In this document: piece by piece, positions 37,650-46,799 of the stretch
Position numbering within the stretch: position 1 is the first letter of the stretch
How the letters are laid out: each line of letters starts with the position of its first letter
Source: Phycisphaerae bacterium
GTDB taxonomy: Bacteria; Planctomycetota; Phycisphaerae; SM23-33
DNA: 64,000 nucleotides
Direction of reading: 5' to 3'
Assembly: GCA_016782885.1 (NCBI GenBank)
Contig: JADHXQ010000004.1
Span: forward strand, 1-64,000
Translations under genes and position numbers: made by a program
Notes under the pieces: generated by a model
What the model saw: the letters and a program-made list of their open reading frames with translations, nothing else
What the model was told of the DNA's origin: nothing
Database searches by the model: none

Positions 37650-40193
37650 CTACTTGCTCGCGGCTACCGCGACTTTTTGTTTGGTCAGTACGTTTTGGGT
37701 GACTCGGCGGTAGTTTTGTGAGATTGGATGAGGCAGGTGCTGGTCGGTTGGCGCGGGACTGGCCTTCACGGGGCGGTCGGCGATTATCCACGCTTCGGTC
37801 GAGACCGCGGCCGCCGAGTCGCCCTTGAGGCGGGCCTGGAGCATTATCGTCTTGCCGCGGTATGGCGCCAGGTCGAAGGCGTGGATGCTCCATCTGGCGT
37901 CTTTGGACGACTGGCGGGCGGGGACGGTTTTCCCGTCGACGGTGAGTTCCACGTCGACCGTCCCCCAGGGCTGGACCACAAGTTCGTAGCGTTTCATCGC
38001 TTCGTCGGGAACTTGCAGTTTCAGGACGATCGCTTTGTCGGCAATGGCGGCTTTGGCGGCGGGCAGTGGTTTGGCCTCGACCGCCAGGGTCTCAGGCGGT
38101 CGGCCCGGATCGATCTCGCAAACGATCACGGTGTCGCCCGGAACTGTCACCTTGAACGGTTTGCCTGATGTCAGATGCCAGGACATCTGCTTTACGAACG
38201 GATAGATCGCCCTCGCCCGGTATGCCTTGCCCTTTGCGCCACGATAGTAGACCGCGGCGTCGAACGGTACTGTTAGCCTCTGGGCGTTGCGGTTTGGGTT
38301 GCGGACGGTGAGTATCGCCCTGTCACCGACCCAGCTTACAAATCCGTATATCTCGCCTTTCCCCGGATTACCGCCGATTATCACCGTGTTCTTCAGTCGA
38401 TCCTGGTTGCGCTGGGCCCAATCCGACGCCCGTCCGAGCACTTCCCACTGGTCTTCGTTGATGAGCTTGGGCGTGAGGTAGAGTTCCTTTACCATCGTCC
38501 CGCGGGCGCAGTACATCACGACGTGATTCGACCAGTTTTCCAGCAGGTCCTTCCCGTCGGTGAACGGTTTCTTGGCGGAATAAATTATCCCGTGCGTCAT
38601 GAAGTTCGCGATCGGAATAATCGGGCGGGCGGTGCGCTGGGGATTGTTGAAATTCTGGAAAAAATACTCGTCGCGATACGAGGTCGACCGGTCACGATGC
38701 GCCAGGTGCGGATACTTGCGGGAATTGCCCGAATCGCCCGACATCATCCACAACGAATCTACATGCTGAAGCCACCACGGCGAGAACCACGATCCGTTAG
38801 TGTAATTCTGGTAGACCTTCGGATTCAGCGACCGCTCGTACTTCAGCAGATCGAGCGTCACGTCAAGGCAGGCCTCGCGGGCATGACGCTGCGTGATGTA
38901 GTTGCTGGTGAAGTTGTGGTTGAAGTCGTGCTTGATGTAGTCCACGCCGGCGTCGGCGATCAGGAACTTCAACGCCTTCTTCAGGTCGCGTTGGTATTTC
39001 GGGTCGAGAATATCGAAGTATGCCTTGCCCTCCATCCACCTGGCCTCGCGTTTGAAGCCCTTGGCGTACGCGGGCTTGTAGCCGATCTTCAGCCCGTGGG
39101 CAGTGGAGTTATTCGTCCCGTCCAGCGCCATCCAAATCCCCAAGTGCGTCTTGTCGTGATCCATCAGGGCTTTGGACAGTTCCGGCAGCGGCGAATGCGA
39201 GGCGCTGACCTGCGGTTGGAATATGTACTCGAACGCCTTGGTGTTCTGCCACCCGTGGTCGGGCACAATCGCATCAAGCTTGGCGCCGTACTTTTTCAGC
39301 TTGTCGTTGATGGGCTTGTAGACGTTCGAGATGAAGTGATCGATACCGAGGTTCTTGCCTTCGGGAGAGTACCAATTGTTGTAGTGCAGGTGGCTGCGAG
39401 GGGGCTTGCGTGTTTCGGCGATGTAGTCAAACAACGCCAGTTCCGCATTGTCACCCTTGGTTTTGCTCAGGCCCATGACGGCGCGTTTGGAAACGATTGC
39501 CCACTTGCCCCCCGCCTGCTCGCGGGCGTATCCGGGGAAATGGAATACCGACACCAGACCCTTGCGCGGTGCAAAGATCTTGTCGCGTCCGTCGAGATCT
39601 ATCATGTAATCCCAGCGATAGAAGTAGTCGGGATTGGCGAAGCCGTCGCTGTGTCGACTGTAGAAGCACGGGTAGTCCGCCCCGACGAACCAGTTGCCCA
39701 GGAACACCGCCTCGCCCCGTCCGCCGCGTGAGGCCTTAGTCGGCGCGGAGAATCGCAACACGGACAGGCGGTCGATCTTCTCGCCCTTTTTCATTGTGAG
39801 CGTAACGGTCTTGTACAGATACGGACCCGTGCCCCACTCGTACGTTACCATCACGCCGCGCGGCGCTTTGGGAGACGTCGAGGCTTTGGGCTTGTACTGG
39901 ATCTGTATCGCCAGTGGGGTGGCGTTCCCGACTATTTGTTTGGGCTCATCGGCTTGGTAGTCCGCCGCCGTGAAGCGAGTATCATCGAACAACAGTATCT
40001 CGAACTCATCGCTGTCCAGCGTTATCGCATCGGAACCGTCAGCCCGCGACAGGCCGCAGTTGGCCCAAACGCCATCGGTCAGCCTGAAGTCCACCCGAAT
40101 ATGCTCGTTGGACAGTTCGATCAGTTTGGCCGCCTGCGCAACTGACGCAAACAGGCAAATCAGCAGGCACGCCAACATTCCACATCGTCTCAT
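37650..40193 (-). CDS. Exported GH36/alpha-galactosidase-like TIM-barrel protein
   Basis: Signal peptide; LGIWMALDGTNNSTAHGLKIGYKPAYAKG; FLIADAGVDYIKHDFNHNF; MMSGDSGNSRKYPHLAHRDRSTSYRDEYFF. Confidence 0.65.
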   Translation of the reverse strand: MRRCGMLACLLICLFASVAQAAKLIELSNEHIRVDFRLTDGVWANCGLSRADGSDAITLDSDEFEILLFDDTRFTAADYQADEPKQIVGNATPLAIQIQYKPKASTSPKAPRGVMVTYEWGTGPYLYKTVTLTMKKGEKIDRLSVLRFSAPTKASRGGRGEAVFLGNWFVGADYPCFYSRHSDGFANPDYFYRWDYMIDLDGRDKIFAPRKGLVSVFHFPGYAREQAGGKWAIVSKRAVMGLSKTKGDNAELALFDYIAETRKPPRSHLHYNNWYSPEGKNLGIDHFISNVYKPINDKLKKYGAKLDAIVPDHGWQNTKAFEYIFQPQVSASHSPLPELSKALMDHDKTHLGIWMALDGTNNSTAHGLKIGYKPAYAKGFKREARWMEGKAYFDILDPKYQRDLKKALKFLIADAGVDYIKHDFNHNFTSNYITQRHAREACLDVTLDLLKYERSLNPKVYQNYTNGSWFSPWWLQHVDSLWMMSGDSGNSRKYPHLAHRDRSTSYRDEYFFQNFNNPQRTARPIIPIANFMTHGIIYSAKKPFTDGKDLLENWSNHVVMYCARGTMVKELYLTPKLINEDQWEVLGRASDWAQRNQDRLKNTVIIGGNPGKGEIYGFVSWVGDRAILTVRNPNRNAQRLTVPFDAAVYYRGAKGKAYRARAIYPFVKQMSWHLTSGKPFKVTVPGDTVIVCEIDPGRPPETLAVEAKPLPAAKAAIADKAIVLKLQVPDEAMKRYELVVQPWGTVDVELTVDGKTVPARQSSKDARWSIHAFDLAPYRGKTIMLQARLKGDSAAAVSTEAWIIADRPVKASPAPTDQHLPHPISQNYRRVTQNVLTKQKVAVAASK

Positions 40194-40206
40194 GGGTCGC
40201 GTTCCT

Positions 40207-41253
40207 TTACGGCTTCATCGCGTGGTCGGACGGTTTAACGCCCTTTTTGAACTTGTTGAAGCCGAACGGAAGCGGTTTGTACTCGCCCACGATATCCACG
40301 TTCGATTTGGCGGGGATCTGCTTCTCCATACCGACGCACCAGTACGCCGCGTTGACCAGCATGCGCCGCAGGCCTTCGTTCGCCACGTCGCGCCCGTCGC
40401 CCATTGTTGTCATGAACACGCGCCCGACCTGCCCCTTGACGCCTTTGTAAGTTTTCGTCCACGCCATCGACATCATCGGATTGTTCTTTTTCCCCTCAGC
40501 CGGTTTGTCGGTGGGCTTCATACCGTCGATCACCTGGCCTTTGAACAGAACGGTGCTGCCTTCGGGCATCGGCATGGGAGAAACGTAAACGTCGGTAGGC
40601 CCCCAGATATCGGTGCAGCCCTGGACTATCGGATGATCCTTGGCTTCGGGAACCAGGACGCCGCGCGTGGACTGCCGACCGTGCCGACCGTGATGACCCA
40701 TCCACGTCTGACCGAGAATGCGCCGACCGAAGCCGCCTTTCCAGATTTTGCCCTTCCAGCAGAACCGTTCGTAGGTCTTGCTGCTCTTGAGCCAAAACGC
40801 CACCAGCCCCGCCCGCATACCGATCACCGGCTTGCCCGCGTCAATATACTCAGCCGCATATTTCATCTGCTCGTCGGGCAGATCGCGAAAACGCGTTGCG
40901 ATTATCATCAGATCCGCCGTCTTCAGCGCTTCAAGCCCGGGAATGTTCTTCTGGTTGTTCGGATCGATCACGCCGTCGGTGATCGAGAACAGCACCGTAC
41001 ACTTGAACCCGTGCCGCTTTGCCAGAATCTTGCCCAATTGCGGAAGACACTCTTCGGAACGATATTCCTCATCACCGGAAACCAGGACGATATGCTTACC
41101 GCCCCCGACGCCGTTGGCGCCTTCGTAGACCACCCACTCCTTGCCGTCAGGAGCGTCAGCCTTCGCCCCGGCTGCGCGATCGTTAATCACAAACGCAAAA
41201 CAAACCATAACCACCGACGCCGCCAACACAATTATCGATGCACTTTTCAACAT
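40207..41253 (-). CDS. ThuA-like domain protein
   Basis: GKHIVLVSGDEEYRSEECLPQLGKILAKRHGFKCTVLF; TADLMIIATRFRDLPDEQMKYAAEYIDAGKPVIGMR; signal peptide. Confidence 0.88.
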   Translation of the reverse strand: MLKSASIIVLAASVVMVCFAFVINDRAAGAKADAPDGKEWVVYEGANGVGGGKHIVLVSGDEEYRSEECLPQLGKILAKRHGFKCTVLFSITDGVIDPNNQKNIPGLEALKTADLMIIATRFRDLPDEQMKYAAEYIDAGKPVIGMRAGLVAFWLKSSKTYERFCWKGKIWKGGFGRRILGQTWMGHHGRHGRQSTRGVLVPEAKDHPIVQGCTDIWGPTDVYVSPMPMPEGSTVLFKGQVIDGMKPTDKPAEGKKNNPMMSMAWTKTYKGVKGQVGRVFMTTMGDGRDVANEGLRRMLVNAAYWCVGMEKQIPAKSNVDIVGEYKPLPFGFNKFKKGVKPSDHAMKP

Positions 41254-41254
41254 A

Positions 41255-42421
41255 CTATTTTTTCCTTTTAATGTTATTTCCGCCGGCTGTTTTCATCGGC
41301 GGCTGGTCGCCCCGGCGCTTCTGCGCCGCTTCGTAGACTGGATCCTTATTTGCCGCGTTGCCCTCTTCAAACAACTTCCCGTACTTCTTCAACGCCGCCT
41401 GCACTTTTTCATCCGTCGCGTGATTGGTCGTCTTCGCCAGCATCGGTTTCATCAGTTCAGCCGACCAATACCCGACATCGAGATAGGCCCTCCCGTTATG
41501 CCGCCAATGGGTCCCGTCGCCCGAAGCGTTATAAACCGAATACGCCTTGTCGCCTTTCAAATTGATCCTGGACTTGGTGAGAATCGCCGCCGCCTGCCTG
41601 TCGCCGGATTTCCTGTTGACGCGATCGACGGCATTCTTGAACGCCGAACCCGGCGCACGGCTCGAAAGGCTCTCAACTGCAATGAAGGGAAGTTCGGGCA
41701 GTCCGAACATTGCCCGGATATCCACGATGAAATCGGCCAGGTTATCTTCGTATTCTTTGGCGTACTTTCCGCCGTCGGCATTACCGTGAACCCAGACAAC
41801 GCCCATGATCTGGTATCCGCGCTTCGGATCGTAGCCCTCAATCAGTTTCGGCAGGTTGTCCAAAGCCTTCTTCATCTTGTAGAACGCTGCCTGAAAACCG
41901 GCCCGGCGCCCTTTCAACGGACCTTGTCGCCCATTACGCCTGGCCGCACTAGGAGATGTCCAGTGCGTCGCCAGCGGAGTGCCTCCGGCGATGCTCTTGA
42001 TCAGCAGAACCTCATCATCGTAGTGATCGCCCATGGCGTGGCCGAACCCCAACTCCGGGCCGAAATAGTCAAACTGTCCAAACCCCGGCTCCAGACGGAC
42101 GTTCCTCATCTGGTTGGATATCCCGTTTCCGTTGGCCCCGGTGATCCACACATCGCTGCGGATTTTCATCAGTGAAGGCGGATACTTCTCGGGCAAGTCT
42201 TTGGTCAACTTCTCATCCAGGACCTTGACATTGCCCCGCCCGTTCATATTCGACTGCCCAAGCAGCAGAAAGACCCTGACGGGCCCTTTCCTGGCGCCGG
42301 CCTTGGGGGCAGGCGTTTGAGTCTTCGCTCCGGCCAGTGAGACACCGATCGCTAATAAACAAACGGACAGCAGAACTCTTCGCACAACCATTTCGATCTC
42401 CTTCGATCCGGCAAGCCGCAT
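41255..42421 (-). CDS. SASA/CE6-type carbohydrate esterase (sialate O-acetylesterase-like)
   Basis: GPVRVFLLLGQSNMNGRGNVKVLDE (GQSNM block); GPELGFGHAMGDHYDDEVLLIKSIAGGTPLATHW; VVWVHGNADGGKYAKEYEDNLADFI. Confidence 0.88.
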   Translation of the reverse strand: MRLAGSKEIEMVVRRVLLSVCLLAIGVSLAGAKTQTPAPKAGARKGPVRVFLLLGQSNMNGRGNVKVLDEKLTKDLPEKYPPSLMKIRSDVWITGANGNGISNQMRNVRLEPGFGQFDYFGPELGFGHAMGDHYDDEVLLIKSIAGGTPLATHWTSPSAARRNGRQGPLKGRRAGFQAAFYKMKKALDNLPKLIEGYDPKRGYQIMGVVWVHGNADGGKYAKEYEDNLADFIVDIRAMFGLPELPFIAVESLSSRAPGSAFKNAVDRVNRKSGDRQAAAILTKSRINLKGDKAYSVYNASGDGTHWRHNGRAYLDVGYWSAELMKPMLAKTTNHATDEKVQAALKKYGKLFEEGNAANKDPVYEAAQKRRGDQPPMKTAGGNNIKRKK

Positions 42422-42542
42422 GATATCGTCATAGACGCCCGCAACACCAGTTTATTACCGAGACTTCCGCCACCTGCAGGGTATTATACTGACGACCGCA
42501 TCGCCGAGTCGGAATCTCGTTAGACTCAAAAGGAGCGTTATA

Positions 42543-45206
42543 ATGACCAGGATTGCACTGCTGGTGTGGACGGGACTTCTGTTGAGCGTAGAGGCCGCTC
42601 ATGGGGCCGGAGAGCTTACCTTCGCCTGCCGGGCGGACAATGACCTGTATCGCGCGGTGACCGCGGGCGGGACGAAGTGCGCTCGTTTCGACGAAGTAGC
42701 CAAAGCTGTCGAAGCCGCGCCGGCCGGCTCGGGCGTGCTGATCCTGGCTGGGGGGTATCCGAAGAAAACCACTGTCGTCGGCAAGGACGTTTTCACGAAG
42801 GCCGCCGCCAAGCGCCTGAGGCTGCTGGTCGAATATCCCGGCGCACTGCCCGGTCTGAAAGTGGGTAAACCCATCAGCACGCACGTTCAGCGTGTGGTGA
42901 TCAACTCGGATTTCTTCGGCAGCGATCTCAAGAAGCTGCGTATTGTTTCAGTCAACGGGCTGCACTATGTGCCCCTCGCCGCCGCCAGGTCGCATCTGGT
43001 CGCGGCGCGGGTGGCGGGGTTCGATCGTGCCGTCTACGGCCTGCCCGCGAAAACCGCACCGATTCTCTTCGAGATGCCCGGGCGCAACGTGATGGTCGCC
43101 ACTACCGGTCTGAGCCGCTTCGTCACCGGCCGCTACTCGCCGCAGGCGGCCTGGCACGACATCTGGAGCGTCATCCTGAAATGGCTCAGCGGCGGAGCTA
43201 ATGATAAAACCCCCGCCCTGCGTTGGACGCCGACCGTCCAGGCGACCTACGCGCGGGACGAGCCCCTGCCAGCAAATTACGAGTTGCAGGCGATCCGGCG
43301 CGGTATCGAGTGGTACAAGAAGGCGAAGATGATCGTCCATCCGTCGTTCGAGAAGAAAGTTGCTACTATACAGAGGATCGCCAACGTGCCCGCCGACACC
43401 CCAACCGGAGACGGTTCGCTGGGCTGCCTGGAGGCCGTGATCTCGGTGATTCACCAGGATGGAACGCAATCGATAAGTTCGGTCAGGCGGGGCGACTGCG
43501 TCTGCGAATCGGCGATGGCCCATGCGTTTGGAGGCAAAGTGCTCGAGAGCAAGGCCCACGCCGATACGGCCCGCAACCTGCTGGACTACTGGATGTTCAA
43601 GTCCGACGCCCGCAAGAAGGAGCGAGGCGACCCGAAGCACGGCGCCTACGGCCTGATCGCCTGGGGCGTCACCACGCCGGCGTGGTACAAAGCCAACTAC
43701 GGCGACGACAACGCCCGCGTCATGCTCAGCGCGCTGGCCGCGGCGGCGTTGAACGCCGACGACCGGTGGGACGAGGCGATTATGATGTGCCTGCTGGCGA
43801 ACCTCCGCACGACGGGCCGATTCGGTTTTCGGGGCGGTCGAATCGACATCGGTGCCCTGAGCGGGGGATGGCGGCGGTACTTCAACGCCCGGTCTGTGAA
43901 CTACGCGCCCCACTACGAGAGCTACCTCTGGGCGTGCTACCTGTGGGCGTACGAGCAGACGGGCTGCAAACTGTTTCTCGATCGAGCCGAGACAGCGCTT
44001 AAGATGACGATGGCGCAGCACACCGACGGTTGGAGGTGGACCAACGGGCTGGCGCAGGAAAGGGCGCGAATCATCCTTCCGCTGGCATGGCTGGTGCGAG
44101 TCAAGGACACCTCCGCCAACCGCGCAATGCTGCGAAAGGCCGTCGACGGGCTGCTCGCCCTGCAGGACAAGTGCGGCGCCATCCGCGAGGAACTCGGACG
44201 CCCGGGCAAGGGCGCCTACCCCCCGCCGCGGAGCAACAGGGCCTACGGCACGAGCGAGGCCTCGCTGATCGCCGCCAACGGCGACCCGGTGTCCGACCTG
44301 CTATACACGACGAACTTCGCGTTTCTCGGCTTGCACGAAGCGGCCGGAGCCACCGGCGACAAGGATATAATCGCAGCCGAAGACAAACTCGCCGAGTTCC
44401 TCTGCCGCATACAGGTCAAGAGCAAGACCCAGCCGGCGGTCGATGGCGGGTGGTTCCGCGCGTTCGACTTCGGTCGATGGGAGCACTGGGGCAGCAACGC
44501 CGACCACGGATGGGGCGCCTGGTGCATCGAAAGCGGATGGACGCAGGGGTGGATCACATCGGTTCTGGCGATGCGGCGGATGAAAACCTCGCTGTGGGAC
44601 CTGACCCGCAACAGCAGGATCGAGCGCCACCACGAACGCCTGCGCAAGGTGATGATGCCCGACGAGGCGATGAAACCCCCGGAGGTCCAGGCGGCGGCGC
44701 AGGCGAAGAAAATCAGCCACGCCGCCGTCGGCAAGGGCGTCAAACTGACCGCCCTGCCCAGCCCTCATTACTTCGGCCTGGGCTCAAAATCGCTGACCGA
44801 CGGGAGAGTCAGCGGCCCGGACCACACATCGGGCCTGTGGCTCGGTTTCCACGGAGACAACCTGGAGGCCGTGGTCGACCTGGGCGCCTCGCAGCCGATC
44901 CGCCAACTCGCCGCACGGTTCCTGCAGTCGATCTCCGTGGGCGTCTACCCGCCGAGGAAGGTCGTCTTCGAGATTTCGACAGACGGCAAGACGTTCGCTC
45001 AAGCCGCGTCGGTCTCCCTGGAGGACGTCGAGAAGGCCCGCGGCAAGAAGGTCCATACAGTCACGGCGCCGGCGATGAAGGCGACCGGCCGATTCGTACG
45101 CGTCCGCGCCGAGAACGTAAAGATCATTCCCAGGTTGCACCCGGCGCGCGGGAGGAAGGCGTGGTTGTTCGTCGATGAGATTCTAATCAATCCCACGACA
45201 CCCTAG
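42543..45206 (+). CDS. Exported uncharacterised protein with helical-toroid-like middle region and C-terminal F5/8C-like domain
   Basis: Signal peptide; W-rich helical segments (WLVRVKDTSANRAMLRKAVDGLLALQDKCGAIREELG); C-terminal VVDLGASQPIRQLAARFLQSISVGVYPPRKVVFEISTDGKTFAQAA...GRFVRVRAENV. Confidence 0.65.
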   Translation: MTRIALLVWTGLLLSVEAAHGAGELTFACRADNDLYRAVTAGGTKCARFDEVAKAVEAAPAGSGVLILAGGYPKKTTVVGKDVFTKAAAKRLRLLVEYPGALPGLKVGKPISTHVQRVVINSDFFGSDLKKLRIVSVNGLHYVPLAAARSHLVAARVAGFDRAVYGLPAKTAPILFEMPGRNVMVATTGLSRFVTGRYSPQAAWHDIWSVILKWLSGGANDKTPALRWTPTVQATYARDEPLPANYELQAIRRGIEWYKKAKMIVHPSFEKKVATIQRIANVPADTPTGDGSLGCLEAVISVIHQDGTQSISSVRRGDCVCESAMAHAFGGKVLESKAHADTARNLLDYWMFKSDARKKERGDPKHGAYGLIAWGVTTPAWYKANYGDDNARVMLSALAAAALNADDRWDEAIMMCLLANLRTTGRFGFRGGRIDIGALSGGWRRYFNARSVNYAPHYESYLWACYLWAYEQTGCKLFLDRAETALKMTMAQHTDGWRWTNGLAQERARIILPLAWLVRVKDTSANRAMLRKAVDGLLALQDKCGAIREELGRPGKGAYPPPRSNRAYGTSEASLIAANGDPVSDLLYTTNFAFLGLHEAAGATGDKDIIAAEDKLAEFLCRIQVKSKTQPAVDGGWFRAFDFGRWEHWGSNADHGWGAWCIESGWTQGWITSVLAMRRMKTSLWDLTRNSRIERHHERLRKVMMPDEAMKPPEVQAAAQAKKISHAAVGKGVKLTALPSPHYFGLGSKSLTDGRVSGPDHTSGLWLGFHGDNLEAVVDLGASQPIRQLAARFLQSISVGVYPPRKVVFEISTDGKTFAQAASVSLEDVEKARGKKVHTVTAPAMKATGRFVRVRAENVKIIPRLHPARGRKAWLFVDEILINPTTP

Positions 45207-45314
45207 CCCCGCGACGAGAATCGCCCCTGTCGCTGCGCGGGTAAGTTGTGGGTTGAAAGGAAACTCGGTAGAATAATCGGACAGGCCCGCGAGTTACTCA
45301 TATTGGAGATATTG

Positions 45315-46799
45315 ATGGATACCAGACGAACGTTTCTGAGAAACAGTTGCCTGGCCGCCGCCGCACTCCAGGCACCGTCGATTCTTACCGCCGCGACCGC
45401 CACGCGCGACCGCCCTAACATACTGTTCATCATGACCGACCAGCAGTTCGGCGACGCCATGAGTTGTCGCATGGGGAACAAATGGCTCAGCACGCCGGCG
45501 ATGGATTCTCTTGCCGCAAACGGCACGCTCTTCGCCAACGCATACAGCCCCAACCCGCTCTGCATGCCCGCGAGGAACTCGATCTTCACCGGGCGATACC
45601 CACACGAAACGGGCGTAACCAAAAACGCACGCACGAAGATCGACACCGAAGAGTTCCTGAACATGGGCAACTACTTCCGCCGCGCCGGCTACGAGACAGC
45701 CTACTTTGGAAAATGGCATCTCTGCTTCAACCAGAAGGACAAGAACGCACACGGTTTCCAGACCGCCCAGTGCCTGCACGGTAACGGTCACGACGGCGAG
45801 GTCGGCGACTTGTCGGCGAAATATCTCGCCGGCAAGCAAGGCGTGCAGGGCAAGCCATTCCTGGCGGTGGTCAGTCTCAGCAACCCGCACGACATCTGCC
45901 AATTCAGCCGCTTCCAGAAACTCCCCAGCGGCCCGGTCGGCAAGACCCCGCCGCCGGACAAGTGCCCCCCGATCCCCGCCAACCTCGCGGCGCCGATCAA
46001 CGAAACCGACACCATGACAACGCTTCGCAAGGGCTACCAGGGTCCGGGAAGCTTGTTCCCCGTTGGCGATTTTACCGAAGGCCAGTGGCGCCAGTTGCGA
46101 TGGGGTTACTATCGCCTGATCGAGAAAGTCGACGCCGAGATCGCCAAGGTGCTGGTCGCCCTCGGCAAGTCCGGCCACGAAGAGAATACCGTCGTCATCT
46201 TCACCAGCGACCATGGCGATTGCGCGGGCGCACATCGCTTCAACCAGAAAACGGTTTTCTACGACGAGTCCGCCCGCGTTCCGCTGATCGTCTGCCGCAA
46301 GGGCGCCACGAAGAAACGCCGGTTCGACAAGCTCGTGAACACTGGAATCGACATCCTCCCGACGATGCTCGATTTTGCCGGCATCGCAATACCGAAGAAA
46401 CTCCCCGGTCGCAGCGTCCGCCCGATCGTCGCCGGCAAGACCCCCGCCAGCTGGCGCGACCACGTGGTGATCCAGAACCACTTGAGTCAGACGGTGGTCG
46501 TAGACGGCATCCGCGCGATCGCCCAGGGCAGAATGGTGCGGACCGAGCGGTACAAATACTGCGTGTACGATCACGGTACACAGCGCGAGTCGCTGGTCGA
46601 CATGACCAACGATCCACTGGAAACCAAGAACCTGGCGACCGACCCATCGCACAAGAAGACCATCCAAATCCACCGCAACATCCTGCTGGCGTTCGCGGAC
46701 AAACACAAAGACCTCCTGGCCAAACAGATGCTCGCAGACGGCATGCCCGCAATACCCTTCAAAGCCGGCAAGCCCAACAAAAAGAAGCGAAAGAAATGA
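45315..46799 (+). CDS. Sulfatase, Tat-exported
   Basis: In-frame ATG at 45315 gives DTRRTFLRNSCLAAAAL; RPNILFIMTDQQFGDAMSC; NPLCMPARNSIFTGRYPHETGV (CMPAR motif); FTSDHGDCAGAH. Confidence 0.94.
   Translation: MDTRRTFLRNSCLAAAALQAPSILTAATATRDRPNILFIMTDQQFGDAMSCRMGNKWLSTPAMDSLAANGTLFANAYSPNPLCMPARNSIFTGRYPHETGVTKNARTKIDTEEFLNMGNYFRRAGYETAYFGKWHLCFNQKDKNAHGFQTAQCLHGNGHDGEVGDLSAKYLAGKQGVQGKPFLAVVSLSNPHDICQFSRFQKLPSGPVGKTPPPDKCPPIPANLAAPINETDTMTTLRKGYQGPGSLFPVGDFTEGQWRQLRWGYYRLIEKVDAEIAKVLVALGKSGHEENTVVIFTSDHGDCAGAHRFNQKTVFYDESARVPLIVCRKGATKKRRFDKLVNTGIDILPTMLDFAGIAIPKKLPGRSVRPIVAGKTPASWRDHVVIQNHLSQTVVVDGIRAIAQGRMVRTERYKYCVYDHGTQRESLVDMTNDPLETKNLATDPSHKKTIQIHRNILLAFADKHKDLLAKQMLADGMPAIPFKAGKPNKKKRKK

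Noticed and set aside
35896-37893. 665-aa minus-strand ORF
   Set aside because: Antisense to two intact sulfatases; no recognisable domains; shadow ORF.
45294-46706. 470-aa minus-strand ORF
   Set aside because: Antisense to the sulfatase at 45315-46799; shadow ORF.
45962-46795. N-terminal 278 aa of the listed 1363-aa ORF as part of the MTase-PQQ protein
   Set aside because: This part is an Arg/Pro-rich out-of-frame reading of the sulfatase; a proper signal peptide starts at ATG 46796.
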